Of a stretch of DNA of 34,936 bases, positions 1 through 7,789 are shown piece after piece. The notes beneath the pieces were generated by a model. It worked only from the letters and a program-made list of their open reading frames with translations, ran no database searches and was not told the DNA's origin. The translations under genes were made by a program, and so were the position numbers. Origin of the DNA: Chara braunii (Eukaryota; Streptophyta; Charophyceae; Charales; Characeae). Location: contig BFEA01000063.1 in assembly GCA_003427395.1 (NCBI GenBank), positions 3,887,845 through 3,922,780 of the forward strand, read 5' to 3'. The first letter of the stretch is position 1, and each line of letters starts with the position of its first letter.

Positions 1-100
1 GGGTGAGGGGCTGAAATGGTGAGGACAGGGGTGGGCGAGCTGGTGTGGAGGCGGCGGTGCGGGGCCGGGGCCGGGGGTGTGAGGCGGCTGGTGGGGGCGG
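1..100. other. Left flank, G-rich DNA outside the element
   Basis: Strongly G-rich on the + strand and unlike the sequence before the other two LTR starts, which marks position 101 as a real element boundary. No gene is seen. The last five bases (GGCGG, 96-100) would be the left target-site copy if the whole element made a 5-bp duplication; the matching right copy lies outside the window. Confidence 0.6.
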
Positions 101-111
101 TGTCGGAGAAA

Positions 112-147
112 ATACCCTTACAAGGGTATCCGCCCTGTTTTTTGCAA
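112..147 (+). other. LTR-start hairpin, copy A
   Basis: ATACCCTT (112-119) pairs with AAGGGTAT (122-129) across a 2-base loop, followed by CCGCCCTG and a T run. The same unit sits 11 bases inside the start of B and C (C has one mismatch). Its position next to the TG end suggests a terminus-recognition or RNA-structure role; that is inference. Confidence 0.6.
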
Positions 148-913
148 GTGACAGAAAATTCAGGTCATTCAGAATTGTCGGGTGACCGCGCGGGTCGCCG
201 CGGTCGTCTGAGTGTAGGCTGAAGGTCGTTTTGAATAGGAAGAGTCAGTGAGCGCACAGTTTTTAAGGCGCGCGTGTGATTTTGTTTCCTTTGTGTTGAT
301 CGGGGACTCGGCATAATTGAGCGACTGAGTCTTATTTTTCTCTAATTAAATTAGGGATTTTTGTAAAGATTCCGCCTTTTTGCCTGACGTGTTTGAATGG
401 TGATAGGCTTGGCGCTTGGAATGGCGTGCGTGGTGACCACGGTGCAATTGGGGTCTGCCGGCGCGGACGTTTAGTGGCCATAGGTGCAAATGCAGGCTGA
501 GGAACGGCCCAAGGCATTTTTTGGCCCTGAGCACTGCGCAACACCACTTCATATAGGATTTCACACCTACTGGTTTCAGGCTTGGGGTTAACCCTATAGG
601 TTACAGCTTGGGACTGTTGCTACGGAGGTACGGGGATCGAGGCCAGCGGAGTAGTGTGGGAGCGGTGGAGCGTCATGGGAGGAAACTGATGAGGTTGAGG
701 GCCCGACGAGGCTATCCCTCTCAGTTTTGTTAGCAGGCGCGACGACGGGCCCGACCCACGGGGCTGGCGAGGCGCCCGCAGTTCCCTCTTTCTTCCCATT
801 TCTTTTATATATTTTGCTTTATGTTTCTATTACTATTTCTTTTATTTTCCATTTCCCATGCCCCGTTCTGTTCAAGGACACGGTACCTTGGCTGGAGCTG
901 CGACCCAAGGGCC

Positions 914-967
914 TAGCTCGGCTGGTACGCCCATGAACGGTTGAAATACAGGCCTGCATTCGATACC
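914..967 (+). promoter_or_regulatory. tRNA-like unit with Pol III box A and box B, copy A
   Basis: TAGCTCGGCTGG (914-925) fits the tRNA box A pattern and GCATTCGATACC (956-967) fits box B (GGTTCGANTCC) with changes. The spacing of about 45 bases is normal for a tRNA gene. A full cloverleaf is not convincing. It lies about 85 bp upstream of the U6-like sequence in the same orientation, as expected for a Pol III unit or a tRNA-headed SINE. Confidence 0.55.
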
Positions 968-1051
968 AGTCGATGAAACTGAAAGAGCCAAACCAAATAT
1001 TCTAATTTACTAGGGGTCGGTCAACCCTGTGGTGGTTCCCCCGGGCGTCTC

Positions 1052-1113
1052 GTGTCTCGTCCTTCGGGACATCTGTTAAAATTGGAACGATACAAAAAAG
1101 ATTAGCATAGCCC
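1052..1113 (+). pseudogene. U6 snRNA-like sequence, 3'-truncated, copy A
   Basis: It carries the U6 5' stem-loop (GTCCTTCGGGAC, 1059-1070), then AAAATTGGAACGATACA and ATTAGCAT, all hallmarks of U6. The sequence stops after GCAT (1105-1108), where the rest of U6 and about 600 bp of downstream LTR found in C are deleted. The ACAGAG box that pairs with the 5' splice site reads ACAAAA, so it is not a working U6. Compare 28721. Confidence 0.8.
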
Positions 1114-1199
1114 GGGACCGTCGAAGAAAGAGGATATGGCGGAGTAAGGAAAGAGGATTTTGCGCGCTTCTTAGTAAGAGTGAACATGTAGAGAGAGGT

Positions 1200-2130
1200 G
1201 AGGCCTAAAGGTGTTGAGGACGGGCAAATCCGATGGCAGAGTCGGATTCGAAAGTTAGTGCATGGTTTCTGCGATATGGGCGTTAGGAGCTACGCGGGGT
1301 GAGGATGACTAGATAGCGGTTTTTACTAAGTAATGTATCTTTTCGTGTTATAGCAGTAGATACATTCGATTTTGCTCAGCCTAACGAGGGGGCTTGCGTG
1401 AGGCGGGCTACGGGGTTGGAGACTTACATATGGCAGGAGCGTCGCCCGTGCAATTGGAAGAAGTAAAGGGAGGTACGCACCCGGACGTTGTCCTATGGCA
1501 GATTCATTCGATTTTTCTCATCCGATCGTAGTGAGCTGGAGCGAGCAGGGATCAAGATGGGGGAAGAGAGCACGTACCTGTTTGGTCGAGGAGCTCAAGC
1601 AAGGGAATACAGTCGGAAAGCAACGGATGTTTCTATGTTCTAGCGGAAGATTCGTTCGATTATGCGCATCCTGTCAGCGAAAGTAACGGGGGGCTAGCCG
1701 CGGAGTTGGAAACTTACCAGACGAGCGCGAAGCCAGACAACGAGACGGTTACCTATGCTAGCGAATAGCAGTTGCGTGAGGGTGCTGCGGGGCCGGGCAC
1801 TTACCTGATGTCCAGAACGTCGCTCGCGCTATCAGTGGAAGCAGTTGTTCCCTCTCTCACCAAACGCGTGCCCGAACGGTTCGAGTTTTCCCATTTGCAG
1901 TGAAAGGAGGGGCATATGTGCTCGATCGTGCCTTGCAGAAGACTTGAGCTTACCTGCCAGCTGAGAAGGGGAGGGGCTGAGAAACCGGTCCCGAAGTTGG
2001 GGACTTACCTGCTGTCGAGACTGCTGCAAACCCGACTGGTGAAAGCCAGCCTCTAATTGTGTCGCTGCCACACCGTCGTAATTGTTCTGGCTTGCGATAG
2101 GGATTGCAAGACACAACATGGTGACTCTTG
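1200..2130. repeat. LTR A block with clustered ACTTACCTG motifs
   Basis: No gene is supported. Motifs at 1422 (ACTTACAT), 1712 (ACTTACC), 1799 (ACTTACCTG), 1948 (GCTTACCTG) and 2003 (ACTTACCTG) read as CAGGTAAGT, the ideal 5' splice site, on the - strand; on the + strand they equal the U1 snRNA 5'-end sequence. Several are preceded by similar bases (TTGGAGACTTAC, TTGGAAACTTAC, TTGGGGACTTAC). The cluster is repeated in C and weakly in B. Confidence 0.55.
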
Positions 2131-2720
2131 TGGATGCTACGGGGCTGTTGGACTTTTGTTGTGTTGCCCTTGGACTGTTGCTTGCTGTGGCAGATTAAGA
2201 TTGTTGTCGGGACTGCCGTTAATAGACTATTGGTGAAGAGGCTATTATTGAAACATGTGCTGGTGGGGAAGATGTGTTACATAACTGAGCCGAGGTTGGA
2301 TGAACTGCTGTCGAGATCGGTTGCTGCGACCCTCCGCACAACAAGTTGTAGTTGTTCCAATTAAGTTCATATTGCTACTACTAGGACTGGCTGGCAGGCT
2401 GCCACTGTTACTTCTGGATTCTGCAGCCGGTCCCAATTCAGAGTAGTGGCTTCCATTGTGAACCTGTGGGCCCCTTAGCTTCGGGCTTCTAATCCTTGGA
2501 TCGTTTGTACTCCTAACAGTCAGGATTGTTACAGTTGCTGCAGGCTGTTTTCAACTTGCTGCAGACTGTTTCCGGGTTGCTGCTCCACTGCTATGCGGTC
2601 CGCTGCTGGTTTCAGCTGCGTCTTCAGCTACAGCAGGGATTGAGCTTACTGCAGGTTGCTGTGCTGATCTGAGTACGACCGTTCGGGGCAGTGTGACTGC
2701 TGATTTGCCACAGGAGGCGA
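2130..2720. repeat. CTG/TTG-rich stretch, LTR A
   Basis: Imperfect GTTGCTG, TGTTG and CTGCAG words are spread over about 600 bp (for example GTTGCTGCAGGCTGTTTTC at 2532). It is a low-complexity block without a supported gene, matched in C (30430-31050) and, more diverged, in B. Confidence 0.5.
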
Positions 2721-3054
2721 AGGTGTGGCCTGGAGGAGTGGTAAACTTATGCGAGGGGATTCGTCTAAGCAAACGACAACAGTCATTGGCCATCATTGCG
2801 GGTCCCTCAGGTGATTCAAGGCAACAAGGCCCTCTCCTGGGAGTTGAGTTTGTCCCCTCGTTGTATTTCGAGAGTCTCAAACCCCTTTTTCCGCCTTTCT
2901 AAATCTAAGTCTAGTCTATTGGGTTCTGAGAGGAAGGCGGCAGGTGGGATTGCAACCCATAATCTGTGTCAAGGCCTCTATGGGAGGTTCGCCCTACCGC
3001 TTCCGGGAGTTCTGCCGGAACTAAGGAGGAATTCTGGAGGCAGGGAACTGAAAG

Positions 3055-3170
3055 GTAATCAGTTTCTTCCCTTCTATAAACCCAGTTATAACCCCTATCT
3101 GTATATCTTTCTATGTGTTGACTGAATGTATTGCATTCATCCCTACTTTGACTTTTAGTTTGACTTTCAG
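3055..3170 (+). other. Predicted intron in LTR A
   Basis: Donor AAAG|GTAATC at 3055, a T-rich 3' part with a possible branch point (GTTGACTGA near 3118), and acceptor TTTGACTTTCAG ending 3170. The 116-bp length is ordinary. The same intron is visible in B and C with its signals kept while the inside has changed. It lies between a conserved block (2787-3054) and the hairpin array, so a spliced noncoding RNA carrying the hairpins is suggested. Confidence 0.6.
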
Positions 3171-3320
3171 GACACAAATCAAACTAAGTAAATGAATGTA
3201 TGGATAATGGCAGTTTGAGTTTTGTTTTGTCTGTCTGAAGGCAGATTGTAACAAAGGGTTGCATCAGGGGGAAGGTTGGGAGGAAGGCAGTTTTGCTTGC
3301 GCTTGAATGAGTCTTATAGG

Positions 3321-4049
3321 GTCAGGCGTTGTTTCTAAGATTAATGGCCTGACTGCTGTGTTTGTTCTGTTTTCTGAAAGGGCTAAGCAGTGTTTCTAAG
3401 ATGAATGACTTGGTCGCTGTGTTTATTTAATTGTGTCAGGCATTGTTTTTAAAATGAATGGCCTGAATGTTTATTTTGTGGGGTATTGATTGTTTGAACT
3501 TTGAGGACCAAACATTGTTTCTAAGATGAATGGTTTGGTCGCTGTTTATTTTGGTTGGTTTCTGAACAGTCTATGAGATTTGACCGAGAGTATTCTGCCT
3601 TTTTTAGTACTGAGAGAAAAGGGGTTGAGTATTGTTTCTAAGACGAATGGCTCAACTCTTTTTTGATTGTTTTATTCTGAGGGAGATCCAGGCCAAAGGA
3701 CTAGACATTGTTTCTAAGATGAATGGTCTAAGTCTGAGGCCACATGACTATAATAAGAACAAAGGACTAGGATTCTCTATAATTCTATATTTATATATAT
3801 ATATATATGAGAACAAGGTTAGTCGGACATTGTTTCGAAGACGAATGGTCTGACTATAGTCTTATCACAAATTAAGAGAGTATAACTAAGAGTATAAATG
3901 TAACTTGGGCAGGCTGAGCATTGTTTCTAAGACGAATGACTCAGCCCTACGCTCACTTTTGAAGATTAAGTTCAGATAAATATATACAACTTGGCTATTT
4001 AAACAGTTCAGGGCGACTAAGCATTGTTTCTAAGACGAATGGTTTAGTC
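3321..4049 (+). repeat. Array of nine covarying hairpins, LTR A
   Basis: Nine short hairpins at 3321-3353, 3381-3415, 3435-3467, 3506-3540, 3624-3656, 3698-3734, 3820-3856, 3912-3946 and 4015-4049. The loop is nearly constant, ATTGTTTCTAAGAYGAAT, and the 3' arm usually starts with GG (one extra G). The stems differ yet pair: GTCAGGC/GCCTGAC, GACCAAAC/GTTTGGTC, GTTGAGT/GCTCAAC, TAGTCGGAC/GTCTGACTA, GACTAAGC/GGTTTAGTC. Spacing is irregular (55-110 bp) with AT-rich DNA between. Pairing without sequence identity points to RNA structure. No known family was recognised. Confidence 0.88.
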
Positions 4050-4097
4050 ATATATCATAAGAAGAGAGAAGTAATTGTGCAACCTGTTCGTGTATAA

Positions 4098-4560
4098 CCC
4101 GAAAGGGACCTAGTAATAGGAAAGCACTGACAATCTCATCAGTAATCGGGAATGGGTTTATGCATCTGCACTACGCAAATTTCATTCTACGACATAGAGA
4201 CAACTCCCGCCTAGGGGGAATTTAATATTGGATCTTTGGACTTCAAGTTTTCAAAATCGTGGTTTTACATACCACAATCTTCTAATATTGTAGTTATATG
4301 CTATATATGGTAAATCAGTCAGGCGCATGGACCTGACAATACCACACGTGTTTGTAAGTTACAAACGGGAGTCAGGTGAGTATGGCGATGAGTCACTGCG
4401 GCGCCCTAAACCAGGCGACTCTGGCGATAGAGCAGATGCGAAGCGTCTGCTCTGACAAGCGGAGTGAGTGCCAAGATAGAATCAAGAAGTGAACCACGAA
4501 TCTCAATTCTCTCGTCTAGACCCAAGCAAGGGCACAACTCTTCGACACAGTCGATCAACT
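4098..4560. other. Insert of about 460 bp private to LTR A
   Basis: Copy C passes from its last hairpins to CAATGCCCTATGTAAG with about 40 bp between, whereas A carries about 460 bp here. It holds a strong hairpin, AGAGCAGATGC facing GCGTCTGCTCT (about 4430-4454), and no ORF. No terminal repeats were found. The source is unknown; a small transposon or an organelle-derived piece are options. Confidence 0.45.
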
Positions 4561-4848
4561 CAATGCCCTATGTAAGCAGAGTATAAGGGGTTAAATCATA
4601 GAGAAACTATGAACTATTGTTTGCCAAAGATAATTTGGGTTTGTGAGAGTACTTACCTTTGTGGTTTGGCTTGCATGTGGTTGAGTGAGATTACTACTTA
4701 GTCTGAGTTTCAGTTTGATAGGTAGTTGCTTTAGTGGTTCGCCACGTGCAAGAGCGATAGGAGTTAGATTCAGTTCATGCATTTTCCGTGATATTTTTTT
4801 TTCCTTAAATCGATTTTTGTATTTTCTGAGATCATCTATTATACTTGG

Positions 4849-5190
4849 GCTTGTATAAATCTTGATAAGTCACTTTCCCTACGGGAGACACTGCCGAAAT
4901 TTCTGCAGATCCAAGGAGTTAGTTAAAATTTGACCTTTCAAAGCTCAACTTGTCTAAAATTTATATATGACTTAGTAAACATCTGGGGAGTCTCATTTTC
5001 TAAAGGGAGAGCTGCCCAATTTTTTTTTAATTCAAGGAGTTAAACAAAATTGGACTTTGGAAAGTTGAAGACTATTTTTATTTTCATATTTGGAGTTATA
5101 TAGTTTCTGAAAATGCACTTTTCCTACGGGAAACGCTACCGAAATTTTCTTAGTTTACAGGAGTTAGATTATATTTTGATAGGTGGCGAT
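4849..5190 (+). repeat. Tandem repeat of about 122 bp, three units, LTR A
   Basis: Core cores at 4871, 4994 and 5116 share CACTTTTCCTACGGGA, then an AGCGCTGCCGAAATTT-like segment, then CAAGGAGTTAG about 30 bp on. TATAAAT-like words stand before each unit. Units are diverged, so the array is old. Weak pairing CGG/CCG flanks the GCGCTG part. Confidence 0.65.
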
Positions 5191-5414
5191 TCTGGTAATC
5201 CATCCTGAACATGGGAGATTCTGCAATGAGTCTACCTTTCGTTGGACACTGGCTTAGAGGTAGACTTAGGCATAATTAACTAGCAGGAGCTGGGTGAGAC
5301 CATGATATGAGAATTGTTACACAGGAACTTATAGGTTTAACCTTTGGCATTGACATGTCTTGTGTTACAGGCCAGCGTGATCGATTTGATTCATGACTTG
5401 GACTAGATTCAGCT

Positions 5415-5483
5415 TGATCCCTTGAGGATCATTTTTTGTTATCAACTGATAACAGGTCGGTTGTCGATTCATCGGTTTACGAC
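5415..5483 (+). other. Three consecutive conserved hairpins, LTR A
   Basis: TGATCC/GGATCA (5415-5431), GTTATCA/TGATAAC (5438-5453, 2-base loop) and GTCG/CGAC (5463-5483). The first two are kept base for base in B and C although flanks differ, which suggests constraint. No known RNA family was recognised. Confidence 0.6.
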
Positions 5484-5770
5484 CCAGCTCCAATTCACCC
5501 TCAATACTCAACCGAAAAGACTTTAGCCATGGTGATTTTATCGTTTTATTAAGGTTTCTCCCCAACTTTTATTGAATGGTCATTTAACAAAGATACTGAG
5601 TATTTAATTATGGTTAGTTGGACAGACGTTGGGGCTTGCATGGCTGAAGCGAGGGGTATGAGTATAGAGATTGGTTGGAGTTGACTCCGTGTAGTGCGTG
5701 GACTCTTGTTTGACTCTTTGATGTGATTGCAGGTATGTTTTGTGGTTCGGATTTTCGATTGGACTGCCTG

Positions 5771-6082
5771 CGATCACACATATATATATGGTTGTGAGGA
5801 GTCTCACTGTGATTGTGGGAAGTGATCGTCACATACATATCCCCCTATATATATGTGTATTTATGTTGGGTGTTCGTGTGGCCTGAGTGGGTCACGCTTC
5901 AAGGTAAAAACTGGGGTTGGGATCGAGGAAAGAAAGAAAACCCCCTCTACAGTGTTGTCACTTCTTAGGCATTTTTTAGTCGGATGTTAGTCGTGGGCCT
6001 GGATTCGAGGTCCTTGTCCAGGACGTCCCAGGCCCTAGACTCTACAAGGAAGGAATCGTCCCCTGTGCAGAGCCTATCTGCC
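5771..6082 (+). other. Structured 3' part of LTR A, first portion
   Basis: CGATCAC (5771-5777) pairs with GTGATCG (5822-5828) around an inner GTGAG/CTCAC hairpin (5794-5807). GGGCCTGG (5995-6002) pairs with CCAGGCCC (6028-6035) around GTCCT/AGGAC (6010-6024). A weaker CTCT/AGAG stem follows. Homologous stems appear in B (13055-13112, 13339-13375) and C (33743-33800, 34018-34050). GCAG|GTATGT near 5730 is a good + strand 5' splice site. Confidence 0.5.
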
Positions 6083-6133
6083 CTGCCCGTCGAGACACCC
6101 AATCATGAGGCCAAAAATGTTCCGAGGGTTGAA

Positions 6134-6137
6134 CGGT
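6134..6137 (+). repeat. Target-site duplication ACGG, left copy
   Basis: ACGG directly precedes TGTCGG of LTR B. Copy C has the uninterrupted site GAACGGCATGTCC (34109-34121). Confidence 0.85.
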
Positions 6138-6148
6138 GTCGGCGCGAA

Positions 6149-6190
6149 TACCCTTACAAGGGTATCCGCCCTGTTTTTTTTTTTTTTTTG
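6149..6190 (+). other. LTR-start hairpin with long T run, copy B
   Basis: ATACCCTT (6149-6156) pairs perfectly with AAGGGTAT (6159-6166), then CCGCCCTG and a T run of about 17. A hairpin followed by T looks like a Pol III or intrinsic terminator, but the same position in A and C has only six T, so the T expansion is private to B. Confidence 0.55.
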
Positions 6191-7097
6191 TAAGTAACAG
6201 AAAACAGTTTGGTTTAAAGTTGAAGTATACCGCGCTAAGCGCGGTTGCGTCTGTAATTGCGTTGACTGGGTGGTTGACCACAATAGCGAGTGTGTGAGCG
6301 CGCAGGTTTTAAGGCGCTCGTGATTCTTTTCTGTTGTTGATCGTAAGAGTCGGCTCGGACCTCGGTCGTTTTGCTTAGATGATATTATTTATTGGTTATT
6401 TTCGATTAAGCAGGAATTAAGGATATTTTCTGTTGATTATTACTTTTGACCGAGTCGAACGCGCTTGCGGAGAACGACCCCGACGACGGCATCGGCAACG
6501 ACGGCGCGACTTTCGTGCGGTGAGCGGGGTGTCGTAGGATGGCGCGCGGGGCAATTATGGCATGGTATAAGCGAACCTGCGCGGGCACTGAGAGCCGCGC
6601 AGCCGTTTTATTGGCCCAAAGCGCCGTGCCGCACCGTCTTATATGGCACCCGACGTGTTTTGGTCTCAGGCTTGGGCTTAGCCCTATAGATTACGGCATC
6701 AGAATATTACAATGGAGGTTTGAGGATGGAGGCCAGCGGGCGTCGGCGCAGCAACTGTAGCGGAGCGTCGTGGAAGGAACCGATGGGGTCGAGGGCGGCC
6801 AAGGCTATCCCCCTCGGTTTTTATTTGTAGGCGTGGCGGCGGGCCCGGTCAGCGGGGGCTGGCGAGGCGCTAGCAGCCCGTTGTTTCCCGACCCTGTTGC
6901 TATTTTATCCTATTTCCCCTATCTGTTTTGTTTGTCGTATCTCGAGGGCGCGAGACTGCGGTAGCAACGCGCGGGGGTATGTTGTATCCGCAGGGATGCC
7001 CGAAGAGCAATTACAAACTGTTTTTGCGGTTGTGCCGGGCCGCGCCCCATTTTGCCTTGGGCCGCGGGGCCGTGGTTACACCCGGGGCCTAAGGGCC

Positions 7098-7151
7098 AAG
7101 CTCAGTGGGTACGCCCATGAACTGTTGAGATACAGGGCCGTGTTCGAACCC
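7098..7151 (+). promoter_or_regulatory. tRNA-like unit with Pol III box A and box B, copy B
   Basis: AAGCTCAGTGGG (7098-7109) and TGTTCGAACCC (7141-7151) are the best box A and box B matches of the three copies. The block TACGCCCATGAAC after box A is shared with copy A, so the units are homologous. CTGT/ACAG around 7122-7135 could form an anticodon-like stem. 28S-derived sequence follows instead of U6. Confidence 0.6.
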
Positions 7152-7177
7152 AGATGACGGGAGCCTGCTGCACGTGC

Positions 7178-7264
7178 ACCGTCCGCCCACCCGCCGCCCA
7201 CTGCGAAGAGGTTTGAGTGTGAGCACGCTCGTTGGGACCCGGAGGATGGTGAACTGTGCCTTAA
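7178..7264 (+). pseudogene. 25S/28S rRNA-derived fragment, sense, in LTR B
   Basis: GTTGGGACCCGGAGGATGGT (7231-7250) and GAACTGTGCC next to it match the conserved large-subunit rRNA segment with few changes. Upstream GAAGAGGTTTGAGTGTGAGC (7205-7224) fits the plant rRNA sequence that precedes it. The match ends near 7264. It sits where copies A and C carry U6, just after the tRNA-like unit. Recognition is from memory of plant 25S sequence. Confidence 0.75.
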
Positions 7265-7328
7265 GACAATGGACAGGGGACGATAGTGGGAGGCGGCTAC
7301 AGCGCTGGCTGGGCGGCGCTGTCCCGCG

Positions 7329-7408
7329 GCTGTTCCCATGGGACCCTTCTCCGCTACGGCCTTCGAGGTTCTTATTTGAATATTTGCTACTATCACCGAG
7401 ATCTGCTC
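7329..7408 (-). pseudogene. 25S/28S rRNA-derived fragment, antisense, in LTR B
   Basis: Read on the - strand it gives CAGATCTCGGTGATAGTAGC, then AAATATTCAAATAAGAACC, then TCGAAGGCCG and a GGTCCCATGGGAAC block. This is a well-conserved large-subunit rRNA region with scattered substitutions. It is inverted relative to the fragment at 7178-7264 and comes from a different part of the rRNA, so at least two capture or rearrangement events are needed. Confidence 0.78.
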
Positions 7409-7789
7409 GAGGACCCGCACCACGCACCACCATCTACCCGCATTACGGGCTTTGTAACGGGCCCGTGTCCTCCCAACTGCAGCAGCGTTCGAGCGCTATC
7501 TGTCGGGCCGGTGGATTCAACAGGTGAGTTGTTATACATTCCTTAGCGAATTTGAATCCCAGAACCACCGGCCCTGCTGTCTGAATCGGCCAGCTTTCGC
7601 TGAGGTATCTGGGCTAGCGCGCAGCAGGGCATTGGGCGGGGGCATTTTGGTGAAAGGACGCGGTCCCGTATCGAACCGACTAGTAGTGTTTGCCAGAGGG
7701 GCAGGGCACATTGGACTGCCCTTGGCGCTGTCGGGCCGCTATCTGCTGAACACTGCATTAGTAGCAGAAGGAGACGGGGCTTGAAGGCG

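Larger units (their letters stand above)
101..6137 (+). repeat. 5' LTR (copy A), first part, split by LTR B
   Basis: It begins TGTCGGAGAAAATACCC, matching the starts of B (6138, TGTCGGCGCGAATACCC) and C (27772, TGTTGGCGTTAATACCC). It runs collinear with C up to ...GGGTTGAACGG at 6137, where C continues CATGTCC. The missing continuation resumes at 14321. Relative to C it lacks about 606 bp (after 1108) and has a private insert of about 460 bp (4098-4560). The stretch 130-900 holds no gene; it has a 28-base T/A-rich patch (790-840) and conserved GC-rich blocks shared with C. Confidence 0.88.

Noticed and set aside
1422-2011. Real U1 snRNA genes at the ACTTACCTG motifs
   Set aside because: Only the first nine or so bases match U1; what follows differs at each site.
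1832-2119. - strand ORF of 95 codons, similar to one at 30176-30418
   Set aside because: Similarity is explained by the LTR A/C duplication; the frame contains splice-donor-like motifs, is not kept in LTR B and has no family features.
3321-4049. CRISPR array
   Set aside because: The regular repeats are hairpins with variable stems and irregular spacing, in eukaryotic retrotransposon DNA; there are no constant direct repeats with unique spacers.
4098-4560. Group I intron
   Set aside because: The conserved P, Q, R and S elements were not found.
7174-7527. + strand ORF of 117 codons in LTR B
   Set aside because: It reads through the two rRNA-derived fragments; the sequence is rRNA-like, not protein-like.
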